From DATFVJ01 sp963727015 (GTDB lineage Bacteria > Actinomycetota > Actinomycetes > Streptosporangiales > Streptosporangiaceae), in NCBI GenBank assembly GCA_963727015.1, contig CAVSEV010000013.1, forward strand, positions 1 through 64,000: 64,000 bases of DNA, read 5' to 3'. This document shows positions 9,560 through 17,611 of this stretch, one piece after another. Position 1 is the stretch's first letter. The number at the start of each line of letters is the position of its first letter. Below the pieces are notes generated by a model. It made no database searches. It saw only the letters and a program-made list of their open reading frames with translations, and was not told the DNA's origin. Both the position numbers and the translations under genes were made by a program.

Positions 9560-10740
9560 ATGTTGATCCTCAGTCTGCATAGCGGACCACAAGATCCGTC
9601 GGCAGCATTGTTCGACGACTACCGGTTGCTCGCCGCGGTCGCAGAGGAGCGGCTCAATCGGATCAAATGTTCCGGCGGTTTCCCCGAAAGATAATCGCCG
9701 AGGTGCTGCGCATTGCCAGTGTCGAGCGTCGGCAGGTCGATGTGCTCGTCACTACCCGCTGCCTGTTTCAGCGGCATTACTTCAAGCATCGGCGCTCTTA
9801 TGAGCGGGTGCGGGAAGAGTGGCGACGGCTTACCGGACATTCGAAAATGGACCAAATCAGCCTCGTGCTGCGCAAAAACCCGGGCCATCGCGCCGAGGAC
9901 CTTTTCAATTATCAAGCCTTGTTGGCCGATCTCGGATCGCGGCCGGACGTGCGCGTCTTCTTTTCGAATTATCACTTCACGCACGCGCTGCCGAGCCTGT
10001 TCTTTACCGATTGGGACGAGGCGCTGCTGTACACCGCCGATGGGGTCGGCGATCAAGTCGATCACAGCCATTACTTGATCACAGCACGGCAAGCTCTGTG
10101 AACCTTTACGGCGACGATCGCTGGCTGTGTAAAGCCGATAATTCGGGGCAGCCTCGGGGCTCGCCTATGGCTGTGTGACCCAGGCCCTGGGCTGGAAGAT
10201 CAATCGTCACGAGGGGAAATTGACCGGGCTTGCCGCTTTACGGCGAGCCGACATTATTTGCCTGAGATGCTACGCCACTTCAGCGTCTGCGATGACGGGC
10301 GGATCACAATGGATTTTGCCGATCATCGCGAAATGCGCGAATGTTTTCAAGCCGCTCCGCCTCGACCCAAACTCGCGAGAACGCGGCCGCCTCGGTGCAG
10401 GCATTGCTCGAACACTCCATCCGCCAATCGGTCAGCCGGCTGCTTGAAACGCACAAGGTGAGGCCGTGGCTCGGGCTGGCGGGCGGGGTTTTTGCCTATG
10501 CTCGGCTCAATCGGCCATCAGCCTGGGAGTGTGGGGGGGGATGAGGTCTTGCGGCGGGCGGCCTATGGGGGATGACGCCCTCGTGATCGGTGGCGCTCTG
10601 CTATTTCTGTTCGATGTGGCCGCCAGGGCCGTCGGCGTTACAGCGGCGGCGATGTTTATGGTGCAGCATCAACCGAACCAAGAGACGGTAGCGGGCTACG
10701 TATTGCTTGGGCGCGGGGGTTACAGACTGTCACGGCGGTT
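9560..10740 (+). pseudogene. NodU/CmcH-type carbamoyltransferase, frameshifted and truncated at the genomic join
   Basis: Starts MLILSLHSGPQDPSAALFDD at 9560, the ASKHA-fold entry of NodU-type O-carbamoyltransferases, which transfer carbamoyl groups from carbamoyl phosphate to sugars. AAVAEERLNRIK and the HFTHALPSLFF histidine segment follow in a second frame. ALGWKINRHEGKLTGLA, LLEHSIRQSVSRLLET, LGLAGGVFAYARLNR and MGDDALVIGGALLFL appear in further frames. At least five frame changes are needed. The match fades after about 10,660, and the C-terminal YrdC-like carbamoyl-adenylate half never appears. An actinobacterial-type PAP2 gene on the other strand begins instead. The true end is not in this window. 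Confidence 0.72.
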
Positions 10741-10760
10741 TGGCATGAGAGTGACCAGCG
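10650..10760. other. Probable junction between two unrelated genomic segments
   Basis: To the left, carbamoyltransferase sequence stops partway through the protein. To the right, the 3' end of a PAP2 phosphatase gene runs in from the opposite direction. No repeat, tRNA or integrase is visible that would explain a clean insertion. Gene content and codon style differ on the two sides. The exact base cannot be fixed by eye. Confidence 0.55.
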
Positions 10761-11455
10761 GCCGATCATGAGGACGCTGCCACTTCGGAGTGAGCAGGTC
10801 GTGGATGAGCGCGGCCAGAAGGACCGTACCAGCGCCGACGGCGGCTCCCCCGACGGTGTCGGTGAAGTGATGCATGTTCGCGCCGATCACGCCTAATGCG
10901 ACGCCGACTGCTATCAGGAATGCTGTGCAGGCGAGGACAAGACGCAGTACGCGTGGCACCCTCGCGGGCGCCCTGGCGAGTAGCAGCATTACGGCAGTTG
11001 CAAGGGCTACCACGCCGGTGACATGTCCGCTGGGAAAGCTCTAGACTGCCCCAGGCCGTCGGGCCGACGAGGGGCTTGAGCAGACGTTCGCTGATCGCAG
11101 CCGCAACGGGCACAGATATGGCCACGAACAGGGCCTCGCCATACCGCCGCCGCAGGATAAATGCCAGCACCAGGGCCGCGGCCATCGCGGTTACCAGCAC
11201 CGGCGCGCCGGGCCAGACCAGCATGGCCAGCAGCAGCGGATGCCTGCCGAAGGCGGGCCACCAGTTGGGCGTCAACCGCCGCGTCCACCCAACCGGGGCG
11301 CGTCTCGTGTCTGAGCGACGCTCCAGCACCGCCGTCACCAGCACGCAGACAACCACAATTGCCACAGCCAGGGGACGGGCGGCGGTCGGCACCAACGGTC
11401 TCGCGGCTGAGCGGCCAGGGCCCTTCCATGCGGGCCTGAATGTCCTTTCCCCCAT
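10720..11455 (-). CDS. PAP2-family membrane phosphatase, one frameshift
   Basis: A polytopic phosphatidic-acid-phosphatase/undecaprenyl-diphosphatase-type protein. It starts MGERTFRPAWKGPG at 11455 and has several hydrophobic helices (LAVAIVVVCVLVTAVLE; LLLAMLVWPGAPVLVTAMAA). The PAP2 lysine block reads ISERLLKPLVGPTAWGSLEL, the family PSGH motif appears only after a one-base correction near 11,030 (FPSGHVTGVVALATAV), and the final histidine block is NMHHFTDTVGGAAVGAG. Such enzymes recycle polyprenyl carriers or dephosphorylate lipids. Its last ~10 residues may already cross the join. It is followed in the same direction, 37 bases upstream, by a hexapeptide acyltransferase. Confidence 0.72.
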
Positions 11456-11491
11456 ACGGCTAGCCTAGGTCAGCTATCCGGGCGATTATGG

Positions 11492-12087
11492 TCACCAACG
11501 TCGATAAAGAGGACACCGTCCCTCGCGGTATCGTTCGCCGGTCTGCGGACAGCGCCAGGCGCCGCCGCCGGCGGGCACCAGTTTCACTCCGGCGCGGCCG
11601 ACCCAGCCGATCCGCCGCGCGGGCACCCCGGCGACGAGCGCGAAATCGGGCACATCCTGGTCACGACGGCACCGGCGGCGACGAGCGCCCAGCGGCCGAT
11701 CGTGCAGCCGGCCACGACGACCGCACGCGCGCCGAGCGAGGCGCCTTCCCGCACGACCACGCCAAGCGCATCCCAGTCATCAGGCCGCTTGAGCTTTCCC
11801 GACACGTCGACGGAGCGGGGGTAAAGATCATTCGTGAGCACGACGGCCGGGCCGATGAACACGTCGTCCTCCAGCCGGGCCGGCTCATAGACCAGCGCGT
11901 AGTTCTGCAGCTTCACATTGTCGCCGATGATCACTCCCGGGCCCACGTAGGCGCCACGGCCGACGATGCAGTCACGGCCGAGCCGGGCATTCTCCCGTAT
12001 CTGCGCCAGGTGCCAGACGGTGGTGCCCGTGCCGAGCACGGCGCTGTCGTCCACATCAGCGGTCGGCTGGACCCGTGAACCGTCCAC
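11492..12087 (-). CDS. Left-handed beta-helix acyltransferase (WbbJ/WlbB-like), frameshift near C-terminus
   Basis: A hexapeptide-repeat transferase of the WlbB/PglD-like group that N- or O-acetylates nucleotide sugars. The repeats are obvious: GRDCIVGRGAYVGPGVIIGDN, VKLQNYALVYEPARLEDDVF, IGPAVVLTNDLYPRS, EGASLGARAVVVAGCTIGRW. Near 11,655 a one-base correction converts the ending into the expected DVPDFALVAGVPARRIGWVG, continuing to a stop at 11,492. The C-terminal tail carries cysteines (WRCPQTGERYREGRC), as in several UDP-sugar acetyltransferases with a small zinc-like tail. With PAP2, GT and WbaP genes nearby it fits glycan synthesis. Confidence 0.78.
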
Positions 12088-12527
12088 GTTGCGACCTACC
12101 CCATGAGTGCGCCTGCCTGCCTGGTAGCGCCACCTTCAGATCGGGCGCCACCCTGCGCAGCCGTTAAGGATAAATATCGATACCAGCGATATCACGGGTG
12201 GCAACGGCGCAGGGCGGCGGGTTCGCCCCAGCGGCCTGAGGACGCGGCCATCGAGCTGGGAAACCACCTCCGCGCCCCTAATCACAGTAGCGCCACCCGC
12301 AGCGCCCGCGCGGAAATGGCGCATCGCCTCCGGTGACGCCTCGGCCATGGAAGCACGCCAGATCCGCCGGACTGGTCAAACGCCCTGCCTTTTTATGTGC
12401 TGGCTAGCTATCCGCCGATGATGCAGGGGACGTTGAACGGGCTGTAGCTCTCGCAGTTCCCGACCGGGCCGCTGATTATCCCGATCGACGGCAGCGCACA
12501 GGCTCCTACGTCCGCGAACGCCCGGAC
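12088..12527. other. Intergenic stretch, no gene recognised
   Basis: Nothing in either strand resembles a known protein. It precedes a GntR-UTRA remnant whose DNA-binding half would be expected here, but no winged-helix sequence can be recovered. Confidence 0.4.
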
Positions 12528-12963
12528 GTCATGCGGATGACCCGCCAGTGGTACACCGATCCGCCCCGCACCTCCCCGTTCGCCGCCAGCATGGCCGCCA
12601 TCGGCAAGACCGGCACCCGGCAGTCATCGTCGCAGCGCGCCGATGACACCCGCCATCGCCGCCCGGCTCGCCGCCTCACCCGGCCAGGCCGCGATGTCAC
12701 CCCGCTACACGTTTCTCGCCGACGGCGACCCCGTCATGCTGTCCACCTCATGGGAACCCCTCGCCATCACCGGCGGCACGCCAGTCACGCTGCCCGAGGA
12801 AGGCCCGCACGCCGGTACCCGGCTCCACGCCCCGCCCGGCGCCGCCGTCCTCGCCATCGCCCGCAGCACCTACGCCACCAGCGTCCAGCCGGTAGAAACC
12901 GCCGACATCGTCGTCCCCGCCGAACGATGGGCACTCGTCTGCCGGATCCCCGTCGGCCTCCGG
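12528..12963 (+). pseudogene. GntR/UTRA regulator remnant with frameshift and internal deletion
   Basis: Two frames give consecutive pieces of the UTRA ligand-binding domain of a GntR-type repressor: MRMTRQWYTDPPRTSPFAAS, then TPAIAARLAASPGQ, YTFLADGDPVMLSTSWEPLA and finally PVETADIVVPAERWALVCRI. Compared with normal members the frame slips near 12,643. The central ~30 residues between EEGPHAG and PPGAAVLAIARSTYA are missing. The N-terminal winged helix is absent. It is therefore a decayed gene, not just a sequencing error. The clean internal loss resembles the deletions in the PadR-partner copy at 17,121-17,459. Confidence 0.65.
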
Positions 12964-13179
12964 GGAACGTGCGGCCGGTCGCTGTGGCGGCGCGGCCTTA
13001 GTCTTAGTCTTCTCGCGTTCCAGGGTGACACGCCGCGTGTGACCGGATTGATACCAGTTACGTCACCCCTGGGAACCGGCCCAGCCGGGTCGGCTGACCC
13101 CGGCCCGGGTCCGCAGGGGTTCCGGAACATCCCGGAAAGACCACCTGCCCGAGCGAATGGCGCGCCTTCATCGATGGCG

Positions 13180-14481
13180 TCAAGCGAGGCGTGTTGGACC
13201 TGGGTGAGCCGGTTCATCGGCAGGGGCGTGTACGCCTGTGTGCCGCATCCCGGCGGATGCTGGGCGGTGGCAGAACGTCGGCGACGACTGTCCGTGCGGC
13301 GGACGCCTGGCCCAACCGCGCGTCAAACTCGTCTGGTCAGCTGGCCGTGCACGAATGCGGCCTTGACGGTCCGGGTGGTCTGCGGCCCGGCCGGCCCATG
13401 CGCCGAAGCCGCAGCCAAACAGCGGGCCGAGCAGGAGCACGATGAGGTATCCGGCCGCGAAGGCGCTGTTGCCCGCCACATAGCCAAGGCGGGGGTCCTG
13501 GCCGTAACCGTAAAACGACTCCCCACGGCTGGCGACCGGAGCCCACTGGCCGATGTGGCCTGCGGCCCAGTGCTCGAGCCCGCTGTTGTAGGGCAGCATG
13601 GCGATGGTGGCGGTGGACAGGACGGCGACAACCAGCGCGGCGGCCGCCCCGGTGCACAGTCCGGCCATGGCGCCTTGCCGCCAGCGGGAACTAGCGGGCA
13701 GCGAGCGGCGGGCCCGCCGGGTTGCTGCCAGCCCCGCCGCCACGGGAGCGCACAGCGCCAGCAGCGCACCCACCGCTATCGCCGCGTCATAAAGGCCTGC
13801 CGGCCACGGACCGGTGAAGCGAAGCGGGAATCCCAGTGGCCCCAGCGCGAATAGCAGGACGCCGATGACGGCGCCGGTTGCGGTGCCGATGGCAACGGTA
13901 GCCGGGGCCGCCGGTGACCGCCGCGCCGTGAAGGCCAGGATCACGGCCGCATAGCCGGCCATCACCGCCAGGAAGACAACCTCGCCTACCCAGGCACGTG
14001 CCGACCCTTGCAGGTTATTGGGCGGGGCATCGGCGACCCGCTCCACCGCGGCCTTAACCACGACCAGGGCGAGCACCGCCACGTAACCGCCAGTGCGCAC
14101 CAGACGGGCCAGCCGACCGCCTCCTACCGGGCCGTGGGCCCGGCGGATGGCCCACGGCAGCCCAGCCAAGATCACAGCGATCGTGATCACATCGACCCGG
14201 TTGACCACCATGGCCGAGTCGCCGGCCGGGCCAGACCATGCGCTCCACGTCGCGCCCGCGGCAGCAGCCGCGAATGCCAGTGGGTACCCCAACCTGCGGG
14301 CCAGCGCGGCCTCCCGCGCTGTCAGCCGCACCCCGCCGGCCAGCCAGGCCAGCCGGCGCCACCCCGCCGGAACCTCGTCCGCCTCCGCCCACAGCGCCTG
14401 CGCCCACACGCGGCGATCAGCCGGCAACAACCCCGCCGACCACCGCAGCAGCGCCGCTATCACCCGCGTCAGCCAGTTCAT
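13180..14481 (-). CDS. Multi-pass membrane protein paired with PadR regulator
   Basis: A 433-residue integral membrane protein of unknown function. It starts MNWLTRVIAALLRWSAGLLP with a conserved amphipathic N-terminal segment (PADRRVWAQALWAEADEVPAGWRR). Many hydrophobic helices follow (LAFAAAAAGATW; VITIAVILAGLPWAI; VAVLALVVVKAAVE; VIGVLLFALGPLG; ALVVAVLSTATIAML; YLIVLLLGPLFG). The ATG overlaps the stop of the PadR gene as ATGA, so the two are translationally coupled; PadR repressors often control an adjacent membrane protein or exporter. The soluble last ~60 residues (after GRAADHPDRQG) look less protein-like, and the native end may be nearer 13,400. A doubly deleted inverted copy lies at 17,121-17,459. 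Confidence 0.72.
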   Translation of the reverse strand: MNWLTRVIAALLRWSAGLLPADRRVWAQALWAEADEVPAGWRRLAWLAGGVRLTAREAALARRLGYPLAFAAAAAGATWSAWSGPAGDSAMVVNRVDVITIAVILAGLPWAIRRAHGPVGGGRLARLVRTGGYVAVLALVVVKAAVERVADAPPNNLQGSARAWVGEVVFLAVMAGYAAVILAFTARRSPAAPATVAIGTATGAVIGVLLFALGPLGFPLRFTGPWPAGLYDAAIAVGALLALCAPVAAGLAATRRARRSLPASSRWRQGAMAGLCTGAAAALVVAVLSTATIAMLPYNSGLEHWAAGHIGQWAPVASRGESFYGYGQDPRLGYVAGNSAFAAGYLIVLLLGPLFGCGFGAWAGRAADHPDRQGRIRARPADQTSLTRGWARRPPHGQSSPTFCHRPASAGMRHTGVHAPADEPAHPGPTRLA

Positions 14482-14822
14482 TGCGCTACCCTCGCCGCGA
14501 CCCGGCGCCCGCCCCCGCCGCGGGCGCCGGCGGCGGCCCGGCCGGTGGAAGGTGCCTGTGCCAGCGCCGCCGTGGCCGCCGCGAGTCCTTCCGGCGTCAG
14601 CCGGTACAAGTGCCGCCGCGGCCGGCCAGCCGGCTGTTCATCCTCCCAGCACGCCTCCACCAAGCCACGGTCGGCCAGCCGGATCAAGACCGGGTACAGC
14701 GTGCCCGACTTCAGCCCGGTGTCCCTGGCAATCCCATAACCATGCCGCCACCGCGACGGCGTAGCGCACAGCTCCGCCAGGACCGCCAGCGTCTGCGCGG
14801 AAAACCCAGAACGATTACCCAT
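14478..14822 (-). CDS. PadR-family transcriptional regulator
   Basis: A 114-residue winged-helix repressor: SAQTLAVLAELCATPSRWRHGYGIARDTGLKSGTLYPVLIRLADRGLVEACWED carries the PadR recognition helix (SGTLYPVL) and wing, then RRHLYRLTPEGLAAATAAL. It is a short (subfamily-2-like) member whose C-terminal dimerisation helix is replaced by an alanine/arginine/glycine-rich tail. It is co-translated with the membrane protein downstream through an ATGA overlap. Palindromes just upstream of the start codon (14,834-14,869) make negative autoregulation likely. A partial second copy with the same tail is at 16,886-17,124 on the other strand. Confidence 0.85.
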   Translation of the reverse strand: MGNRSGFSAQTLAVLAELCATPSRWRHGYGIARDTGLKSGTLYPVLIRLADRGLVEACWEDEQPAGRPRRHLYRLTPEGLAAATAALAQAPSTGRAAAGARGGGGRRVAARVAQ

Positions 14823-14833
14823 GGCCGCTGACC

Positions 14834-14869
14834 CTACCTAGGTAGAGCCAGCGCTGTCTACATAGATAG
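14834..14869. promoter_or_regulatory. Tandem palindromic operator upstream of padR
   Basis: A perfect 12-bp palindrome CTACCTAGGTAG (14,834-14,845) is followed 24 bases later by a near-copy CTACATAGATAG (14,858-14,869). They lie 12 to 47 bases before the PadR start codon at 14,822, where its promoter and leader would be. Site spacing of about two helical turns fits two PadR dimers on one face. This is inference from position and symmetry. Confidence 0.55.
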
Positions 14870-15133
14870 AGAACGCCCGCAGACTGTGACCCTGCTCCTG
14901 TCCGTACTCCTCGCAAGGCGCGTTACCCATGCGAGTGGCAGCCGTGTCGATGGCCGGACGACAGTCCGGTCGCATGCGAGGGCCGGATGGCGGCATGGAC
15001 ACGGCCGCTGCGAGCTGGACAACCGAAGCGGAGGAGGGCGGCAGTGTGCGAACGTTCGCGTGCTGATTGATCCTGCTGACCGCGCTGGTCAGGCCGCACA
15101 GTCCCGGCGAAACCCCGTCTGACACGCCAGCGA

Positions 15134-15211
15134 TCAGGCCGCCCGGCGTGACGGGTGCCTACCGTCCGTCCCCGCGGCCTTGCGCATGAGCAACTCGGTC
15201 ACGCCGCCGCT
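15134..15211 (-). pseudogene. Fragment of the YtxH-like small gene found at 40.2 kb
   Basis: The minus-strand reading ends TELLMRKAAGTDGRHPSRRAA, closely matching the C-terminus of the intact protein at 40,203-40,472 (TELLMRKAAGSNGKPQTRRA). Only about 24 codons are recognisable; the upstream part is unrelated. It looks like a displaced 3' end left by a rearrangement. The rest of the gap from 14,870 to 15,289 shows nothing I recognise. Confidence 0.55.
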
Positions 15212-15289
15212 GTGCAGGCGGTCGCCGCTATGCTCATATTTGCGGCAGGAGGCCGTGGGTACCCGGCAACCTAGCGGGAGGAGGATACG

Positions 15290-16190
15290 TTGGCTGGCAC
15301 ACTGGTTCGCCGGGCAGTGCGCAGATCCCGGCGCATAGCCCTCCGCACGAAGCTCGCCATTCAGATGCCGATGCAGATGGGACCAATTGGTGCTCTCGTA
15401 TATCCCTGGTTCACCTTTCGCTCTACTGTTGTCACGAATCGGTGAGCGGCGTGCGTATTCCCCAGTCTCCGTAAAGGGACGCGGCGTAGACCATCCCTTG
15501 CTGATACGCCCTGGCACGAGCGACCTGGTCGTATTCAACCAGATCTTCGTGGGCCGAGAATACGCGCCCTTGGACGACATGGAGGCTCCCAGCTTAATCA
15601 TTGACGCGGGCGCCAACGTGGGCTACTCCAGCGCTTACTTCCTCAGCCGCTTCCCCACGGCACAAGTAATTGCCCTGGAGCCCGACCCAGACAACGCCGA
15701 GGCGTGTCGCCGTAACTTGGAGCCCTATGGGGATCGCGCGCGCGTGCTAATACGTGCGGTGTGGCCTCATCCAACGCGCCTGACGATCTTGCATTACGGC
15801 GATCTGGGCGATCGAGGTGAGTGGGGTGTACAGGTAATCGAGGGATCACTAGATCTTGGGGCGCTACCTGAGCACGTTTACCGTGGGCCCAATCCGCCCG
15901 TTCCGTCCGGCGAGGTGGAGGCTATCGATATGGCCTCAGTAATTGAAATGGCAGGCTTGCCCATCGACCTACTCAAGATGGACATCGAGGGGGTCGAGCG
16001 CCTAGTCTTCGGGGACGACGATCTCACATGGTTGCGGCAGGTCTCCAACATCGCCATCGAATTGCACGGGCCTCAAGCCCGTGAGGCGTTCTTCCAAGCC
16101 CTTGACGGCTTTTCCTACGAAAGCGCGGAGTCGGGCGAGTTGACTATCTGCCGGAACGTTCGGCCGCGCCGGAACACGCCGGTCCTGTAG
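15290..16190 (+). CDS. FkbM-family SAM-dependent methyltransferase, frameshift near N-terminus
   Basis: Class I methyltransferase of the FkbM family, which typically O-methylates sugars or polyketides. Motif I is LIIDAGANVGYSSAYFL, the acidic ribose-binding strand VIALEPDPDNAEACRRNL, and the family end block LLKMDIEGVERLVF is clear. The most likely start is the TTG at 15,290 behind GGGAGGAGG, giving LAGTLVRRAVRRSRRIAL; that frame then breaks near 15,420 and the conserved domain continues in the next frame (LLLSRIGERRAYSP). If the break is real, translation could begin at 15,387. It is transcribed away from the PadR pair and lies among glycan genes. Confidence 0.8.
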
Positions 16191-16508
16191 TATCCGGTCG
16201 CGCCTCGCCGCACTGCGTGCATCCTGCAGCGTTGCGTTGCTCAAGCGCAGCGGTATGATCACCTGGCCCCTGTGCCGCGAGACCAAGCCGTTCAGCGGTG
16301 GCGGTGCGATCAGGCGCGAAGAGGCTGGCCGGGCGCCCGTCTACTGCGTCACTACCAGCCTGGGAACCTGGGCTCCCTCAGTGGCTCCGGGCCCAGCCGC
16401 TGGCGCGCGCCTGGGTGATCCCGCCCGACGTCGGCGCGCTCCACGAATCGTCCCAGCAAGCTCGTCCTTGACGGCTCCCGTTCGGCGGGCGGTGTGCGGT
16501 GCGGTGGG
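16191..16508. other. Non-coding stretch before the gene graveyard
   Basis: I see no recognisable protein here. The right part holds a partial third copy of the 75-bp repeat (CGTCCTTGACGGCT near 16,465). It begins just after the FkbM stop codon. Confidence 0.4.
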
Positions 16509-16650
16509 TGGGGTGGCGGGGGTCGTCTCCGGGGCTGGCACGTCCTTGACGGCTGGCGCTTTGGCGTGCTGGGCGCGCTGCGGCGGGGTTGCGGGGGCCG
16601 TCTCCGGGGCTGGCACGTCCTTGACGGCTGGCGCTTGGCGTGACCAGCTG
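16509..16650. repeat. 75-bp direct repeat, about two copies
   Basis: Two near-identical units start at about 16,509 and 16,583, both containing GTCTCCGGGGCTGGCACGTC followed by CTTGACGGCTGGCGCTT. In one minus-strand frame each unit would encode an APAVKDVPAPET-type proline-rich stretch, but no complete gene surrounds it. A shorter third match lies near 16,465. The repeat abuts the hypF fragment. Confidence 0.65.
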
Positions 16651-16655
16651 CGCGG

Positions 16656-16740
16656 CGGTCCGGTCGAGCACCAGCAGATTCTGGAAGACCCCACCGGAAA
16701 GCGCCACCACGCGCAGCCCACTGCGCTCGCGAGCTTCAGC
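16656..16740 (-). pseudogene. Fragment of hypF C-terminal domain
   Basis: The minus strand reads ARERSGLRVVALSGGVFQNL and continues LVLDRTAAQ. The complete HypF at 58,660-60,972 has LRERCGLGVVALSGGVFQNL and LLLDRTVAG at the same place, so about 28 codons of the carbamoyltransferase active-site region are shared at both protein and DNA level. Nothing of the rest of HypF is present. It is a stray piece in a rearranged zone. Confidence 0.7.
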
Positions 16741-16878
16741 TACGCCCGCAACCAGGACTCCATCACCGCCGAAGCCGCCCCGGATGCCATCTACGTGCTG
16801 CGCACCACCGTCACTGACAGCGGCCTGGGAAGCAGCGAGGTGGTCTCGTCCTACCAGGCGCTCGCCGAGGTGGAGGCC
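16729..16878 (+). mobile_element. Fragment of an IS1634-like transposase
   Basis: About 50 codons (SFSYARNQDSITAEAAPDAI, then YVLRTTVTDSGLGSSEVVSS and YQALAEVEA) match the pattern seen before the last catalytic residue of IS1634/IS4-type DDE transposases (AEAALDGIYVLRT...YKxLAxVER). No other part of the transposase and no terminal inverted repeats are visible. Its left end overlaps the hypF fragment and its right end runs straight into PadR sequence, so it marks a past insertion and deletion. Confidence 0.6.
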
Positions 16879-16885
16879 AGCGCGG

Positions 16886-17124
16886 CAAGTCGGGCGACGC
16901 TGTACCCGGTCTTGATCCGGCTGGCCGACCGTGGCCTGGTGGAGGCGTGCTGGGAGGATGGGCAGCGGGAGGCCGGCCGGCGGCGGCATCTGTACCGGCT
17001 GACGCCCGAAGGGCTCGCGGCCGCCACGGCCGCGCTGGCGCGGGCACCTTCTTCTACCGGCAGGGACCCTGCAGGCGCCCGCGTCCGGGGCGGGCGCCGG
17101 GTCGCGGCCAGGGTGGCGCCATGA
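16886..17124 (+). pseudogene. 5'-truncated inverted copy of padR
   Basis: The reading TLYPVLIRLADRGLVEACWE, then RRHLYRLTPEGLAAATAALA and GGRRVAARVAP matches the PadR protein at 14,478-14,822 almost residue for residue, but the first ~40 codons (most of the DNA-binding helix) are replaced by transposase sequence. One extra base lies at the fusion point (GGGCGACG against GGGCACG). It still overlaps the following membrane-protein copy through ATGA, as in the parent locus. Confidence 0.72.
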
Positions 17125-17459
17125 GCTGGCTGACCCGGGTGATGGCGGCGCTGCTGCGGTGCTCAGCGCGGCTGTTGCCGGCTGATCGCCGTGTCTGGGC
17201 GCGCGCGCTGTGGGCGGAGGCGGATGACGCCATGCTGCCCTGCAACAGCGGGCTCGAGCACTGGGCCGCAGGCCACATCGGCCAGTGGGCTCCGGTCGCC
17301 AGCCGTGGGGAGTCGTTGTACGGTTACGGCCAGGACCCCCGCCTTGACTATGTGGCGGGCAACGCGCGGTTGGGCCAGGCGTTCGCCTCGCGGACAGGCG
17401 TCGCCGACGTTCTGCCAGCCGCCCAAGCATCGAGGCGCACTACTCTCAGGCGCCACTAA
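17121..17459 (+). pseudogene. Inverted membrane-protein copy with two internal deletions
   Basis: Starts MSWLTRVMAALLRCSARLLP and ADRRVWARALWAEADD like the intact gene at 13,180-14,481, then jumps to AMLPCNSGLEHWAAGHIGQW, losing about 260 codons. It continues to LDYVAGNA and jumps again, losing the last helix, into DNA matching the far 3' region of the parent (GCGCGGTTGGGCCAGGCG). Both joins occur at short shared sequences. The product would have no transmembrane bundle, so it is non-functional. Confidence 0.75.
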
Positions 17460-17611
17460 CAGCTGGCGCTGGGCCTGGAATTTGGACTTCAACTGCTCCT
17501 TCACCGCCTGTGCTGATCACCGCCCATGCCGGCGCGTGCGACCGCCTATCAGGCCTGTCTCGCTTCGGTGTGCTACCAGTCCCGGCTGCCTTATCGGCTA
17601 GCCTCGATCCC

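Noticed and set aside
16378..17430. Long 350-codon minus-strand frame
   Set aside because: Only the hypF fragment inside it is recognisable. The rest is antisense to transposase, PadR and membrane-gene fragments and to a repeat.
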